From Nitzschia sp. DOCU1 (Eukaryota > Bacillariophyta > Bacillariophyceae > Bacillariales > Bacillariaceae): 64,000 nucleotides of DNA. The position numbers and the translations under genes are program-made. The notes beneath the pieces were generated by a model. The model was not told the DNA's origin. It saw only the letters and a program-made list of their open reading frames with translations, and ran no database searches. Below are positions 32,283-41,101 of the stretch, in pieces. The stretch spans positions 2,447,534-2,511,533 of the forward strand of contig OX595986.1 of NCBI GenBank assembly GCA_951394045.1, given 5' to 3'. Each line of letters begins with the position of its first letter. Position 1 is the first letter of the stretch.

Positions 32283-33290
32283 ATGCCCCCCTCCCAAACA
32301 AATTCCTCTGACGATGCTTCTTGCCTGCTGTTCCAGCAGGAGGATTCTTGTCGAATCCTGCAGATCTTGGGCGACGCCGAGGGCGTCATTCGAAATGATA
32401 GCTGCCTTGAGGATATGCTTCTTTCCTTTGAACCTCGTCCCATTGGGCCAGCTGGAGACTTTTTGGATCATGTCATGATCATGGCTGTCCCACCCCAAAG
32501 ACCTTCTTCTTCTCTGCTGACAAAGAGCCTTCAAGAAGACTGCTCCGAGTTCTTCCACTCCGACTCGCTGACCTGGTTGCTCCGTCACAACCAACAGCAG
32601 ACTTCTAACGCACCCCCTTTTGTCTGCTCAGCATCGGCATCCCAAGATGACGAAGAAGACGACTTCGAGCCCATTTCGTATGGTCGTAGTACCACAAGAA
32701 GCAGCAGAAGCAGCAGCGGTTCCACAACATCATCCGCAACGGGACCTTCTATTACAAAGTCAAGTGAGACTGATGGCGAAAACACGAACTGCTTTCGTTC
32801 GTATCAACAAGATCAATGGACAGAACGCTTTCAAGATCTTTGCAGGTTCAAGAAAACGTTCGGCCATGTTTTGGTTCCTCACAACTTTCCGCAGTGCCAG
32901 CACCTAGCTCAATGGGTGAAACGGCAACGATATCAATACAAGCTTAAACAAATGGGCCGTCATTCCACTTTGACGGATGATCGCCTAGAAGCTCTGGAAT
33001 CCGTCGGATTTGTCTGGGATTCTCATCAAGCCGGTTGGTTGGAAAAGCTCGAGGAGCTCAAAGCCTTCAAGATGCAATTTGGTCACACTAACGTTCCTAC
33101 CAACTATCCGGAACGTTCCTTGGCCATTTGGGTCAAATGCCAGCGTCGACAAATGAAATTGTGTCTAAGAGCGCAAAAGAGCACCAGCGCCACCAAACCA
33201 GGTGGGCCTTCCTCGACCATGACTCGGGAACGATGTCTGGCACTGGAAGAGCTGGGGTTTGACTGGAATCCACGAAAGTTGCAGCTGTAA
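32283..33290 (+). CDS. Helicase-associated (HA) domain protein, two repeats
   Basis: The 335-residue protein starts at the first ATG of the frame (32283). Residues ~1-175 are low complexity, with Ser/Thr runs and an acidic patch. Two helicase-associated domains follow. The first has WTERFQDLCRFKKTFGHVLV, a WVKRQRYQYKLKQMG basic helix, and RLEALESVGFVWD. The second has WLEKLEELKAFKMQFGHTNV, WVKCQRRQMKL and CLALEELGFDWNPRK. This domain is expanded in diatoms and some bacteria, often without a helicase, and its helix-rich basic face is thought to bind nucleic acid. No helicase motor is present here. DNA-binding function is inferred. Confidence 0.82.
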   Translation: MPPSQTNSSDDASCLLFQQEDSCRILQILGDAEGVIRNDSCLEDMLLSFEPRPIGPAGDFLDHVMIMAVPPQRPSSSLLTKSLQEDCSEFFHSDSLTWLLRHNQQQTSNAPPFVCSASASQDDEEDDFEPISYGRSTTRSSRSSSGSTTSSATGPSITKSSETDGENTNCFRSYQQDQWTERFQDLCRFKKTFGHVLVPHNFPQCQHLAQWVKRQRYQYKLKQMGRHSTLTDDRLEALESVGFVWDSHQAGWLEKLEELKAFKMQFGHTNVPTNYPERSLAIWVKCQRRQMKLCLRAQKSTSATKPGGPSSTMTRERCLALEELGFDWNPRKLQL

Positions 33291-33905
33291 ACTATTTAAT
33301 ACCTACTTCAATAATCATCGATACATGCAACACTATCGCGTCATAGTCGAGGGCTTCTGGTGCTTATTTATCTATCATCTTCTGCCTTATTAGTTCTAAT
33401 ACTACTCTACTACTACTACTATCATTAAAGGCAGCGAACAGGCGGAGTGCGCTCTATTCCAGTTAGAAGCTACCTTGACGACGGAGAAAAGTGATCTCGC
33501 CATTTCGCCGGAACGATAACGATGACCTAGGACATTAGTGGCTGTGTAGGTTCTACTTCACAATTCCGATGATAGTATGGGGGATCTACTGGCCCCCCAT
33601 AGAAAATATTTGATTGATCCGTCAAATTGAGGGGGGTTCCGAAAATGCCCCTTTTCTTGGCTTCAAACCCCGAAGATAAAAAGCAACGTCGAAAACATCT
33701 CAGCAGAAGGTGAAATGTCGGCCCATCATTACATCTTCTCATCCATTTCTCGTTGGATGACAGGAGGAGAAATATATATCCTGACAAACAACATCATCAC
33801 TCAGAGATACCGTCTTATAACCCCATGGGTCGACGAGGCAGCAACTGTGGCGTCGTTCGTTTCATAATACCGTAAGTTGAAGGGTTACCGGCAAACGAGA
33901 GAGAA
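33291..33905. other. Intergenic region
   Basis: About 615 bp. A CTACTACTACTACTATC microsatellite lies near 33407-33423. It probably contains the promoter of the transporter gene. No gene supported. Confidence 0.4.
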
Positions 33906-35516
33906 ATGGCTGGGCCACGACATCGGACTCCAAGCATTGATGGCGGAGCCCTCGTCCACGGGACGCCGTCCCCTGTGAAAGTGTCGAGCGGGGGGGCCAT
34001 GTCGCCATCCCCGTCAGGAAAACGCATAGGGGGTAGTGGACATTTGCATCATCAGAACCCGCACTTTTATTCTCAATTCATGATGGGCTTGACGATTGCC
34101 GGCGTGGCGTCGTGCTTGCTGGTGACAACCTTTGGACTCTTTCATGTCGACGTCTTTTTACGTGTCTATGAATTGCCGCTGGAAACCTACAGCTGGGGCA
34201 ATCTGGTCTTTGCTGTGGTCAATACAATCAATGACTTCCTTGGCGCCTGGGTCTTGGACTCGGTTGCCAGTACGTCGATTCATCGGAGTGATTTGATTGG
34301 AATCGCGGGAGGAATCTTTGCCGTTTGTTTCATGGCGCCCTTTTGTCGATGGCGACGGCCTTCTCCTCGGTGGGATGCATGGCATTTTGTAGTGTCCATG
34401 TCGCTGTATGATACCTGCTTTTCGTTCACTACGATATTGTTAGGCTCCTTGGTGACGGACAATCATCACATGACCGACGAAGAACGAGTGTGGTTCATGG
34501 CCAGTGGAAAGATTGCTAATCTCGTGGCCGCCTTTTTAGTGGCTCGAATTGGGTTAGTAATGTTTGACGAGGATAATATGACTCGGTTTCGAGCCTTCTT
34601 GTGGGTCCTGGCGGTGCTAGTTACGAGTCTCTTTTTGGTGGCACAGGCCATGACAGTTTATGCTGTCGACTGGAAAACTCTACAGTTCTGGCCCATCAAC
34701 AAACCCGCCGCCTTGGCAAAGAGGAATACGACGGTAAAACTCAAGTTCAGTCAAGTGGTGCAGGATTTTTGGCGCCATGGGAACTTTTGGGCGTGGGTGG
34801 GTATGGAACTATTTCTCGAGAGTCAAGTCAGTTTTGTCAATGCGTTTTTGAAAACCTTTGTCGATCGGCTAGTGTTGGACTCGGGACGGGTCTCTCGAGA
34901 AATGTGTGACTGGCTACTATCCATTATTCGACCGCTGGGTCTCATTGCAGGAATCTTTTGCTATATTCCGATTCAGCAATTCGGTTACCGCCGCGTCTAT
35001 CCGATTTTGTTTGCTGTCAATGCCACTCTGTGCTTGTACATGCTCGTGGCGGCAACGTATCAATCGACATATCAAATCATTTTATTTTTAATGGTATATC
35101 CTACCATTACGGTTGCAGTCAGCTCTTCGGGGTTTCACCTGGTTATGAGTGACATGGTGCTAGAAATGAAAAAGATGCACACGAAAGAAGGTCGCTTGGA
35201 CGAACCGTCCCTGGCTGGAATGTACATGGGAATGAACGCCCTTTTTTGCAAGCCAGCCGAATCTATATTGCCGGTGCTTGCCGCAAACATGTTGAACAAA
35301 TTGAACCTTCACATGGAAGGCGACGAGCATGTGCAGAAGGCACTGTACAAAGTTCTAATCATTCCGCCTTTGGTCTTCTCAGTGCTGGAGTGGCTCTCGT
35401 GGCGAAGATATACGTTAACTCCCCAAAAGACGCATGAAATGCGAGAGGAGCTTCAACTCTTACCAACGAGAGATCATCAGCATCATCACATCGACGAAAG
35501 GAATCGAAGTCTCTAA
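33906..35516 (+). CDS. Major facilitator superfamily transporter, TMEM180 (MFSD13A)-like
   Basis: A 536-residue protein with a disordered N-terminus of about 55 residues and about eleven to twelve hydrophobic helices. The first cytoplasmic loop region contains VFAVVNTINDFLGAWVLDS, matching the NxxND-xxxG pattern of TMEM180 and related MFS proteins. This family is of uncertain substrate, and localisation is probably plasma or internal membrane. The C-terminus is a charged, His-rich tail (RDHQHHHIDERNRSL). Its stop (35514-35516) overlaps the stop of the convergent minus-strand SNAPC3-derived frame by 4 nt in all. The last ~60 bp of this gene are repeated twice further right as part of the tandem duplication. 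Confidence 0.72.
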   Translation: MAGPRHRTPSIDGGALVHGTPSPVKVSSGGAMSPSPSGKRIGGSGHLHHQNPHFYSQFMMGLTIAGVASCLLVTTFGLFHVDVFLRVYELPLETYSWGNLVFAVVNTINDFLGAWVLDSVASTSIHRSDLIGIAGGIFAVCFMAPFCRWRRPSPRWDAWHFVVSMSLYDTCFSFTTILLGSLVTDNHHMTDEERVWFMASGKIANLVAAFLVARIGLVMFDEDNMTRFRAFLWVLAVLVTSLFLVAQAMTVYAVDWKTLQFWPINKPAALAKRNTTVKLKFSQVVQDFWRHGNFWAWVGMELFLESQVSFVNAFLKTFVDRLVLDSGRVSREMCDWLLSIIRPLGLIAGIFCYIPIQQFGYRRVYPILFAVNATLCLYMLVAATYQSTYQIILFLMVYPTITVAVSSSGFHLVMSDMVLEMKKMHTKEGRLDEPSLAGMYMGMNALFCKPAESILPVLAANMLNKLNLHMEGDEHVQKALYKVLIIPPLVFSVLEWLSWRRYTLTPQKTHEMREELQLLPTRDHQHHHIDERNRSL

Positions 35517-35923
35517 AAACTTCGCTTGGCCTTGTTTGCGACGCTGGTTGATAGCAGGGACTCGTCACGCCACGTGCAAAACAGATTGATCGAGTCCGCT
35601 GGTATTTGTAGACGTCGACGGCAATGTCGACATAGCAGGCGACGCTGGTGGTCGGTGATTTGGCACGATGTTGACGTAATATACGCCACGGCGTGGGTCT
35701 TGCAGGCATCACACAGTGGAAGGTTGGATCCGGCAGTCCAGATATCATGTAGGATCGGATAAGAAGGGGACGACCGTCGTGTCCAGCGGCGATCGACGAC
35801 AAAGACAGCCGTCTCAACATCCCCATGGCAGGCATGATAGTATCGATAGCCAAGACGCAAAATAGCATCAATGGGACCATGCATCACCGAAAGAGTCGAA
35901 GAGTTGTCTACGTGCATCAACAT
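35513..35923 (-). pseudogene. SNAPC3 remnant with in-frame internal deletion (copy 1)
   Basis: The frame encodes 136 residues: the first 18 of the full SNAPC3 protein (to HGPI), a three-residue junction, then the C-terminal zinc-finger region from RLGYRYYHACHGD to the end. Compared with the 573-residue copies, 1311 bp (437 codons) are missing, so the frame is kept. The Cys/His positions of the C-terminal finger remain (CDACKTH, CRHC). At the junction the order of two short pieces (ATAGC and ATCAA) is changed relative to the intact copies, suggesting end-joining repair. It is either a dead copy or a truncated finger-only protein; I cannot tell which. Confidence 0.75.
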
Positions 35924-36864
35924 CAGGTTTGCAAAACAAGACTTTACTATGTTTCAATTTTTCTGGGATCTCGTTTGATGGGAAGGGACGTCTTGCTTTG
36001 TTGATGCTTCATTTTTTCGACGAAACATCATCAGATCCATTCCACCATAGTAGTAGTAGTCATCATTTTTCTCTGCTGTACTACATGTAGTAGCTACGTA
36101 GTATGAGATCAATCTAACCAGCGCCACAGCAGTATGCTTAAGCAACGGTGGCTTCACCGACGTTGGGTCCAGCAGCTGGCTCGTTTTCGTCTCGAATGGA
36201 AATATCATGAGAATGATGTGTCCTAACCCCCTGTAATCGTGCAGGATCTGTTCCTGACTGACGTCAGAGTGGCAAGACTACCGGTAAGACGCTTAGCTTC
36301 CGAAAGAGTAATCGCAATGTAATTGCAATAGAGAGAAATCCAGTTCGAATCTTACTTTCGGTAGTTAGTATTCGTAGTAGTAGCACGCGACTGATGGCTG
36401 GACTGATCTCGACGTAGTAGTGGTCGCAATAGCAGCGGCTTGCACGAGTCAGTCGAGTCGTCGACTTGAACCAACAATTACTTAATGAATATCTGCTGGG
36501 CACATGAAGGAGGGCAGAGACCTTACACGAGCTTACCGGGTACAGACAGTAACTAATGCGGCCAATATGGTCTCTATTGCTAGCTCGTCATAAATAAGGG
36601 CAGAGATAGAGACCACCGACAAATCGTGTCGCGATCACTACATCGTAAGATTGGTAAATTTGGCGAAATGAAAATCGCACTCTTGGCACGTTAACCCACC
36701 TGCGATCATTTCCATGACTCACGACGCGATCACATCGTCTCCTACAGTAGGGGCAAGATTGGAAAATTCGGAAATGAAAAGCACACTCTTGGCATGATCA
36801 TCCTCCTCCCATAAAAATATCTTCGGATCAAAACCAAAACGATTACCAGTTCTCACAATAAAAG
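35924..36864. promoter_or_regulatory. Divergent intergenic/promoter region, block copy 1
   Basis: About 940 bp between the SNAPC3 remnant and the protease gene, also present in copies 2 and 3. A duplicated module containing AAATGAAAA and GCACTCTTGGCA-type sequence occurs at 36631-36690 and 36725-36794. ATAAAAATAT at 36811-36820, about 45 bp before the protease ATG, is a plausible TATA element. A TAGTAGTAGTAG run lies near 36049. Confidence 0.5.
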
Positions 36865-38251
36865 ATGAAATTCAGTGCTGCAACATTCGTGCTCTCCTCG
36901 TCCACGCTCTTCGGCGTTGCGCTCAGTTCGGATGGCGACGCCGGCGGAGGACAATTCTACATCAAGCACAAACTTGGAAGCAACAAGGTCCAAAAAGATG
37001 GCGTTTCCGACAATGATCAGATTGGAGTCAAAATTGTTGGTGGCGACGAGTCGCAAGTTGGTGAATTCCCCTATTACGGTACGTCAATGTTGAGCAAACA
37101 GAAGTCGCATTGCTTCTTCCACAACCTGAGACTCACAGGTTGCTCCATCACACAACAACGACACAGTTGACATGCAAGGATGCGGTGGTACCTTGATTGC
37201 CCCCAATGTCGTCTTGGGTGCCGCTCATTGTGGCTCATACCTCGGTCAAACGGTTTATGTCTCTGGATACGAGGCTGGCACTACCAACTACAATGCCGTC
37301 GCGGTGAAGGTTGTCGACGAAGCCATTCACCCGCAGTACAACAACGTCACCGACCAGAATGACTTTCACTTGTACTACTTGGAACAAGAGGTTTTCCCGA
37401 ATTCTCAAATTACCCTAACACTCAACACCGACAGGGCAACGCCAGCTAATGGTCAAGAGCTCACAGTGCTTGGGCTTGGTACCCTGACTGCGGAAGACTG
37501 GGAAACTCCAGATATTTTGAGAGACGTTGTTGTACCCACTGTAAGCAACTCGTTCTGCAGCTCTGAACAGTCGTACGGAAACGCGTTCGATCCAGATGTG
37601 ATGCTTTGCGCTGGTGAACCTGGTAAGGACTCCTGTCAAGGAGATTCTGGAGGTCCGATTGTCATCCGCGACAATAACAATCACGTCCTTGTTGGGGTTG
37701 TTTCTTGGGGAATCGGCTGCGGAGATGCCAACTTTCCTGGAATCTATGCCCGAGTCAGCAGTGCAATGGATTGGATCAAGAGTGTGGCATGTGATACCTG
37801 GAACAGCAATGGTAGCTTCTGTGGTAGTGGAGGCTCCTCGTCGGACTCACCCAGCACTCCTTTTCCGACCGATGAAGGCACTTTTTCGCCGACCGATGAA
37901 GGCTCGTTCTCATCCAGCACCCCTTCGCCGAGCGATGGAGGCTGTGTCGAATTGAAACTGGAATTCAAGACCGACAGTTGGCCCCAAGAAAACAGCTTCT
38001 CTGTGGTAAACGCCAACGGAGTCGTGATAGAGGGAGACAGTTTCGACGCAGAACGCGTGTACAACTATGATGCCTGCGTGCCGGAAGACATCTGCACTAC
38101 CTTGAGTTTTTTCGACGACTATGGCGACGGTATCCTTGGCGATGGATATCTGGTTGTCACTTTGAACCAAGTGGAAATTTTCAATAACTGGTACTTCGGC
38201 TCGGGCGTTCAATGGAAATTGGGAAACGGATGTGAACGTTCATGGGAATAA
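36865..38251 (+). CDS. Secreted trypsin-like serine protease, copy 1
   Basis: Exons 36865-37078 and 37167-38251, with an 88-nt phase-1 intron (GTACGT...CGACACAG), give about 432 residues. It has a signal peptide (MKFSAATFVLSSSTLFGVA), a short pro-region and activation site K/IVGG. The catalytic triad is His in GAAHC, Asp in QNDFHL and Ser in KDSCQGDSGGP. The Asp six residues before the active Ser predicts cleavage after Arg/Lys. The protease domain is followed by a Ser/Pro/Thr linker with PTDEG-type repeats and a C-terminal Cys-containing domain with SFFDDYGDGILGDGY. It should be secreted. The linker here (PFPTDEGTFSPTDEG) is shorter than in copies 2 and 3. It is divergent from SNAPC3 within each block. 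Confidence 0.9.
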
Positions 38252-38426
38252 TGAATTCAATCATAATAGAACCCTCCTCAATCTTTGTTGTGGATTCAAC
38301 ATTGTGTTCACCTGCAGACTCGTGGTGATCCGCATTGTCCGTACCCATTTCCCCGCTAATAATTCTTCAACTCTTACCGACGAGAGATCATCAGCATCAT
38401 CACATTGACGAAAGGAATCGAAGTCT

Positions 38427-40148
38427 CTAAAAACTTCGCTTGGCCTTGTTTGCGACGCTGGTTGATAGCAGGGACTCGTCACGCCACGCGCAAAACAGAT
38501 TGATCGAGTCCGCTGGTATTTGTAGAAGTCGACTGCAGTGTTGACATAGCAAGCGACGCTGTTGGTCGGTGATATGGCACGATGTTGACGTAATATACGC
38601 CACGGCGTGGGTCTTGCAGGCATCACACAATGGAAGGTTGGATCCGGCAGTCCAGATATCATGTAGGATCGGATAAGAAGGGGATGACCGTCGTGTCCAG
38701 CGGCGATCGACGACAAAGACAGCCGTCTCCACATCCCCATGACAGGCATGATAGTATCGATAGCCAAGACGCAAAGGGATATCTCCCAGTCGCGTATCTT
38801 GCATGGGCTTGACGGGGATCTTTTCCATCGACGACATGCCCAAGTAGCCACGCCGCGCTGGATTCGGCTTTTCGCGTCCACCGTCAATCCAATCTAAAAT
38901 AGGCTTCGTATAATCGACTGGACCGTGTGTGTAAAAAACATCTTCTAGAAAAAAGCACCCCGACGGCGTCTCTTCTTTTACACCATTGTCCCACAGGTCA
39001 TCTTCGGCCAGCTGAACAAGGGCGCTGTGGACATCTAACAGCGTTTGTTCGGCTAGGAATTCCAAGACGAGACGAAATGGGTCCGGATTTGGAATTCGTT
39101 TCACTTGGCGCCTCCAGCATTCCAAACGAATCGTTGCCGTATCGGGGGAAGGTATAGATCCATCACCATTGCGAGTGCTGGGCAGAAGAGGTGGCAAGCC
39201 GTGACGATCCGACATTCTCATCCGCAGCAACATGTGAGCATCCGGGTACTGGGGGCCTTTCATGGCCCCTATAACCTCTTTTTGATGTGCAATCGTATGC
39301 GACAATTGAGCTCCCGCTCTGGCCTGCTCTTCGAGCTGTTTTGTATTTGGCACTGACGCAAAGAGTTTCCACAATTCTCCTTCATAGGAAAGAGTATTGC
39401 TATGTGGACCATTTCTCAGCAAGCCCGTCAGAGATAGCACCCGATCCCCAGTCCTATCGTCTTCTGGTTCAGGCCCCAGAGTGGCGTAGTCAAAGTTGTA
39501 GGGCAATCGAAGGCGATCCTCCACGTATCTCCAACCAGTGGCCTTTTTCTTCCTGGGTTCTCCCTGAAATTGCACGTGTCGCTCGGATTCCTCCAATTCC
39601 TTCTTGGCTGATTGAACCACTTTGCGATCATCCAGTCGCTTCCACTCGAGTTGAAACTCTTTCACGGCGCCTTCGACGAGATCACACGTGGGAGGCACTG
39701 CCACATCGCGACAGTCAAAGGGGTCATGCTCACTTTCACCGTTGAAATTCAATACCGACGGCAACTGGATCTGCGACAACCGAATCAGACTCTCCCATTC
39801 CTTTGCAGTATCGTTGCATGACTCTCTTCGTTTCATTGTAGCCTTCACGGTACAACTACCATGACCATGATGCCCTACAAAACGCTGGCGAGAAAGATGT
39901 TTGGAAGTATGGCAGGTCTTCTTTGGGTTAAGGTGTTTCATCATAATGGTCGTCGTCGCAAAATGGAACGCTCGCGGATATTTGCGACTTTTCGTGTATT
40001 GATTGCCCGAATCCCGTGGTAGTCCCGACCTTGCGCGCTTGCGCGTCGCAACGCTGTCGATCGCGGCATCGTTTGGCATTTCTACATCAATAGCAATGGG
40101 ACCATGCATCACCGAAAGAGTCGACGAGTTGTCTACGTGCATCAACAT
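38427..40148 (-). CDS. SNAPC3: snRNA-activating protein complex subunit 3 (SNAP50), copy 2
   Basis: A 573-residue protein. The C-terminal half matches the SNAPC3/SNAP50 family: CFFLEDVFYTHGPVDYTKPI, then MQDTRLGDIPLRLGYRYYH, ACHGD, and a Cys/His finger with CDACKTH...CHIT...CQHC. In other eukaryotes this subunit contacts the proximal sequence element of snRNA genes, and it acts in the nucleus for Pol II and Pol III snRNA transcription. The N-terminal half is basic and poorly conserved, with an NLS-like RKRARS. An alternative start at MPNDAAID (24 residues in) is possible. Its stop abuts a relic of the transporter's C-terminal coding sequence. It is nearly identical to copy 3. Confidence 0.85.
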   Translation of the reverse strand: MLMHVDNSSTLSVMHGPIAIDVEMPNDAAIDSVATRKRARSGLPRDSGNQYTKSRKYPRAFHFATTTIMMKHLNPKKTCHTSKHLSRQRFVGHHGHGSCTVKATMKRRESCNDTAKEWESLIRLSQIQLPSVLNFNGESEHDPFDCRDVAVPPTCDLVEGAVKEFQLEWKRLDDRKVVQSAKKELEESERHVQFQGEPRKKKATGWRYVEDRLRLPYNFDYATLGPEPEDDRTGDRVLSLTGLLRNGPHSNTLSYEGELWKLFASVPNTKQLEEQARAGAQLSHTIAHQKEVIGAMKGPQYPDAHMLLRMRMSDRHGLPPLLPSTRNGDGSIPSPDTATIRLECWRRQVKRIPNPDPFRLVLEFLAEQTLLDVHSALVQLAEDDLWDNGVKEETPSGCFFLEDVFYTHGPVDYTKPILDWIDGGREKPNPARRGYLGMSSMEKIPVKPMQDTRLGDIPLRLGYRYYHACHGDVETAVFVVDRRWTRRSSPSYPILHDIWTAGSNLPLCDACKTHAVAYITSTSCHITDQQRRLLCQHCSRLLQIPADSINLFCAWRDESLLSTSVANKAKRSF

Positions 40149-40861
40149 CAGGTTTGCAAAACAAGACTTTACTATGTTTCAATTTTTCTGGGATCTCGTT
40201 TGATGGGAAGGGACGTCTTGCTTTGTTGATGCTTCATTTTTTCGACGAAACATCATCAGATCCATTCCACCATAGTAGTAGTAGTCATCATTTTTCTCTG
40301 CTGTACTACATGTAGTAGCTACGTAGTATGAGATCAATCTAACCAGCGCCACAGCAGTATGCTTAAGCAACGGTGGCTTCACCGACGTTGGGTCCAGCAG
40401 CTGGCTCGTTTTCGTCTCGAATGGAAATATCATGAGAATGATGTGTCCTAACCCCCTGTAATCGTGCAGGATCTGTTCCTGACTGACGTCAGAGTGGCAA
40501 GACTACCGGTAAGACGCTTAGCTTCCGAAAGAGTAATCGCAATGTAATTGCAATAGAGAGAAATCCAGTTCGAATCTTACTTTCGGTAGTTAGTATTCGT
40601 AGTAGTAGCACGCGACTGATGGCTGGACTGATCTCGACGTAGTAGTGGTCGCAATAGCAGCGGATTGCACGAGTCGAGTCGACTTGAACCAACAATTACT
40701 TAAAATGAATATCTGCTGGGCACATGAAGGAGGGCAGAGACCTTACACGAGCTTACCGGGTACAGACAGTAACTAATGCGGCCAATATGGTCTCTATTGC
40801 TAGATCGTCATAAATAAGGGCAGAGATAGAGACCACCGACAAATCGTGTCGCGATCACTAC
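40149..40861. promoter_or_regulatory. Upstream region of SNAPC3 copy 2, cut by the retroelement
   Basis: Matches 50418-51131 and 35924-36641. It holds the SNAPC3 5' region and part of the divergent protease promoter. The retroelement begins right after GCGATCACTAC. A minus-strand open frame of 84 codons (40179-40433) recurs in all three copies, but there is no evidence beyond duplication that it is coding. Confidence 0.45.
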
Positions 40862-41096
40862 TAGTAACCGCGGAGAGAACGAACGGCGAACGGACCGGGG
40901 AACCCGGATCGAATTTCGAACTACCTTTCTACCGACCTACTAAAAGGAAGAAAGGTAGGAGAAGAAAAGGACGATACTACGTGTTGAACGACAACAGCCA
41001 TAAACTTTTTCTTCTTGCTATCGATAGCAAGAACTGAGAAGAGAGGCTTGCTTTCAAGCTGACCCTAGCAGAGAGATAGTTTACGATTGATTAACC
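40862..41096 (+). repeat. Split direct repeat A1
   Basis: 235 bp from TAGTAACCGCGG to GATTGATTAACC, identical to A2 (46521-46755). It contains a perfect 22-bp palindrome (half-site TTCTTGCTATC, 41012-41033) and a 9-bp inverted repeat CTACCTTTC/GAAAGGTAG (40921-40929 with 40950-40958). Confidence 0.93.
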
Positions 41097-41101
41097 TAGC
41101 A

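Larger units (their letters stand above)
35451..38364. repeat. Tandem block copy 1 (transporter tail, SNAPC3 remnant, trypsin-like gene)
   Basis: The block begins within the transporter's last exon at CTTCAACTCTTACC and ends at GCTAATAATT. It contains an internally deleted SNAPC3 frame and a complete protease gene. It is shorter than copies 2 and 3 (about 2.9 versus 4.2 kb without the retroelement) mainly because of a 1.3-kb SNAPC3 deletion. Confidence 0.85.

Noticed and set aside
35954..36208. An 84-codon minus-strand open frame that recurs at 40179-40433 and 50448-50702
   Set aside because: Its recurrence is explained by the block duplication. No family features; most likely 5' flank or UTR of SNAPC3.
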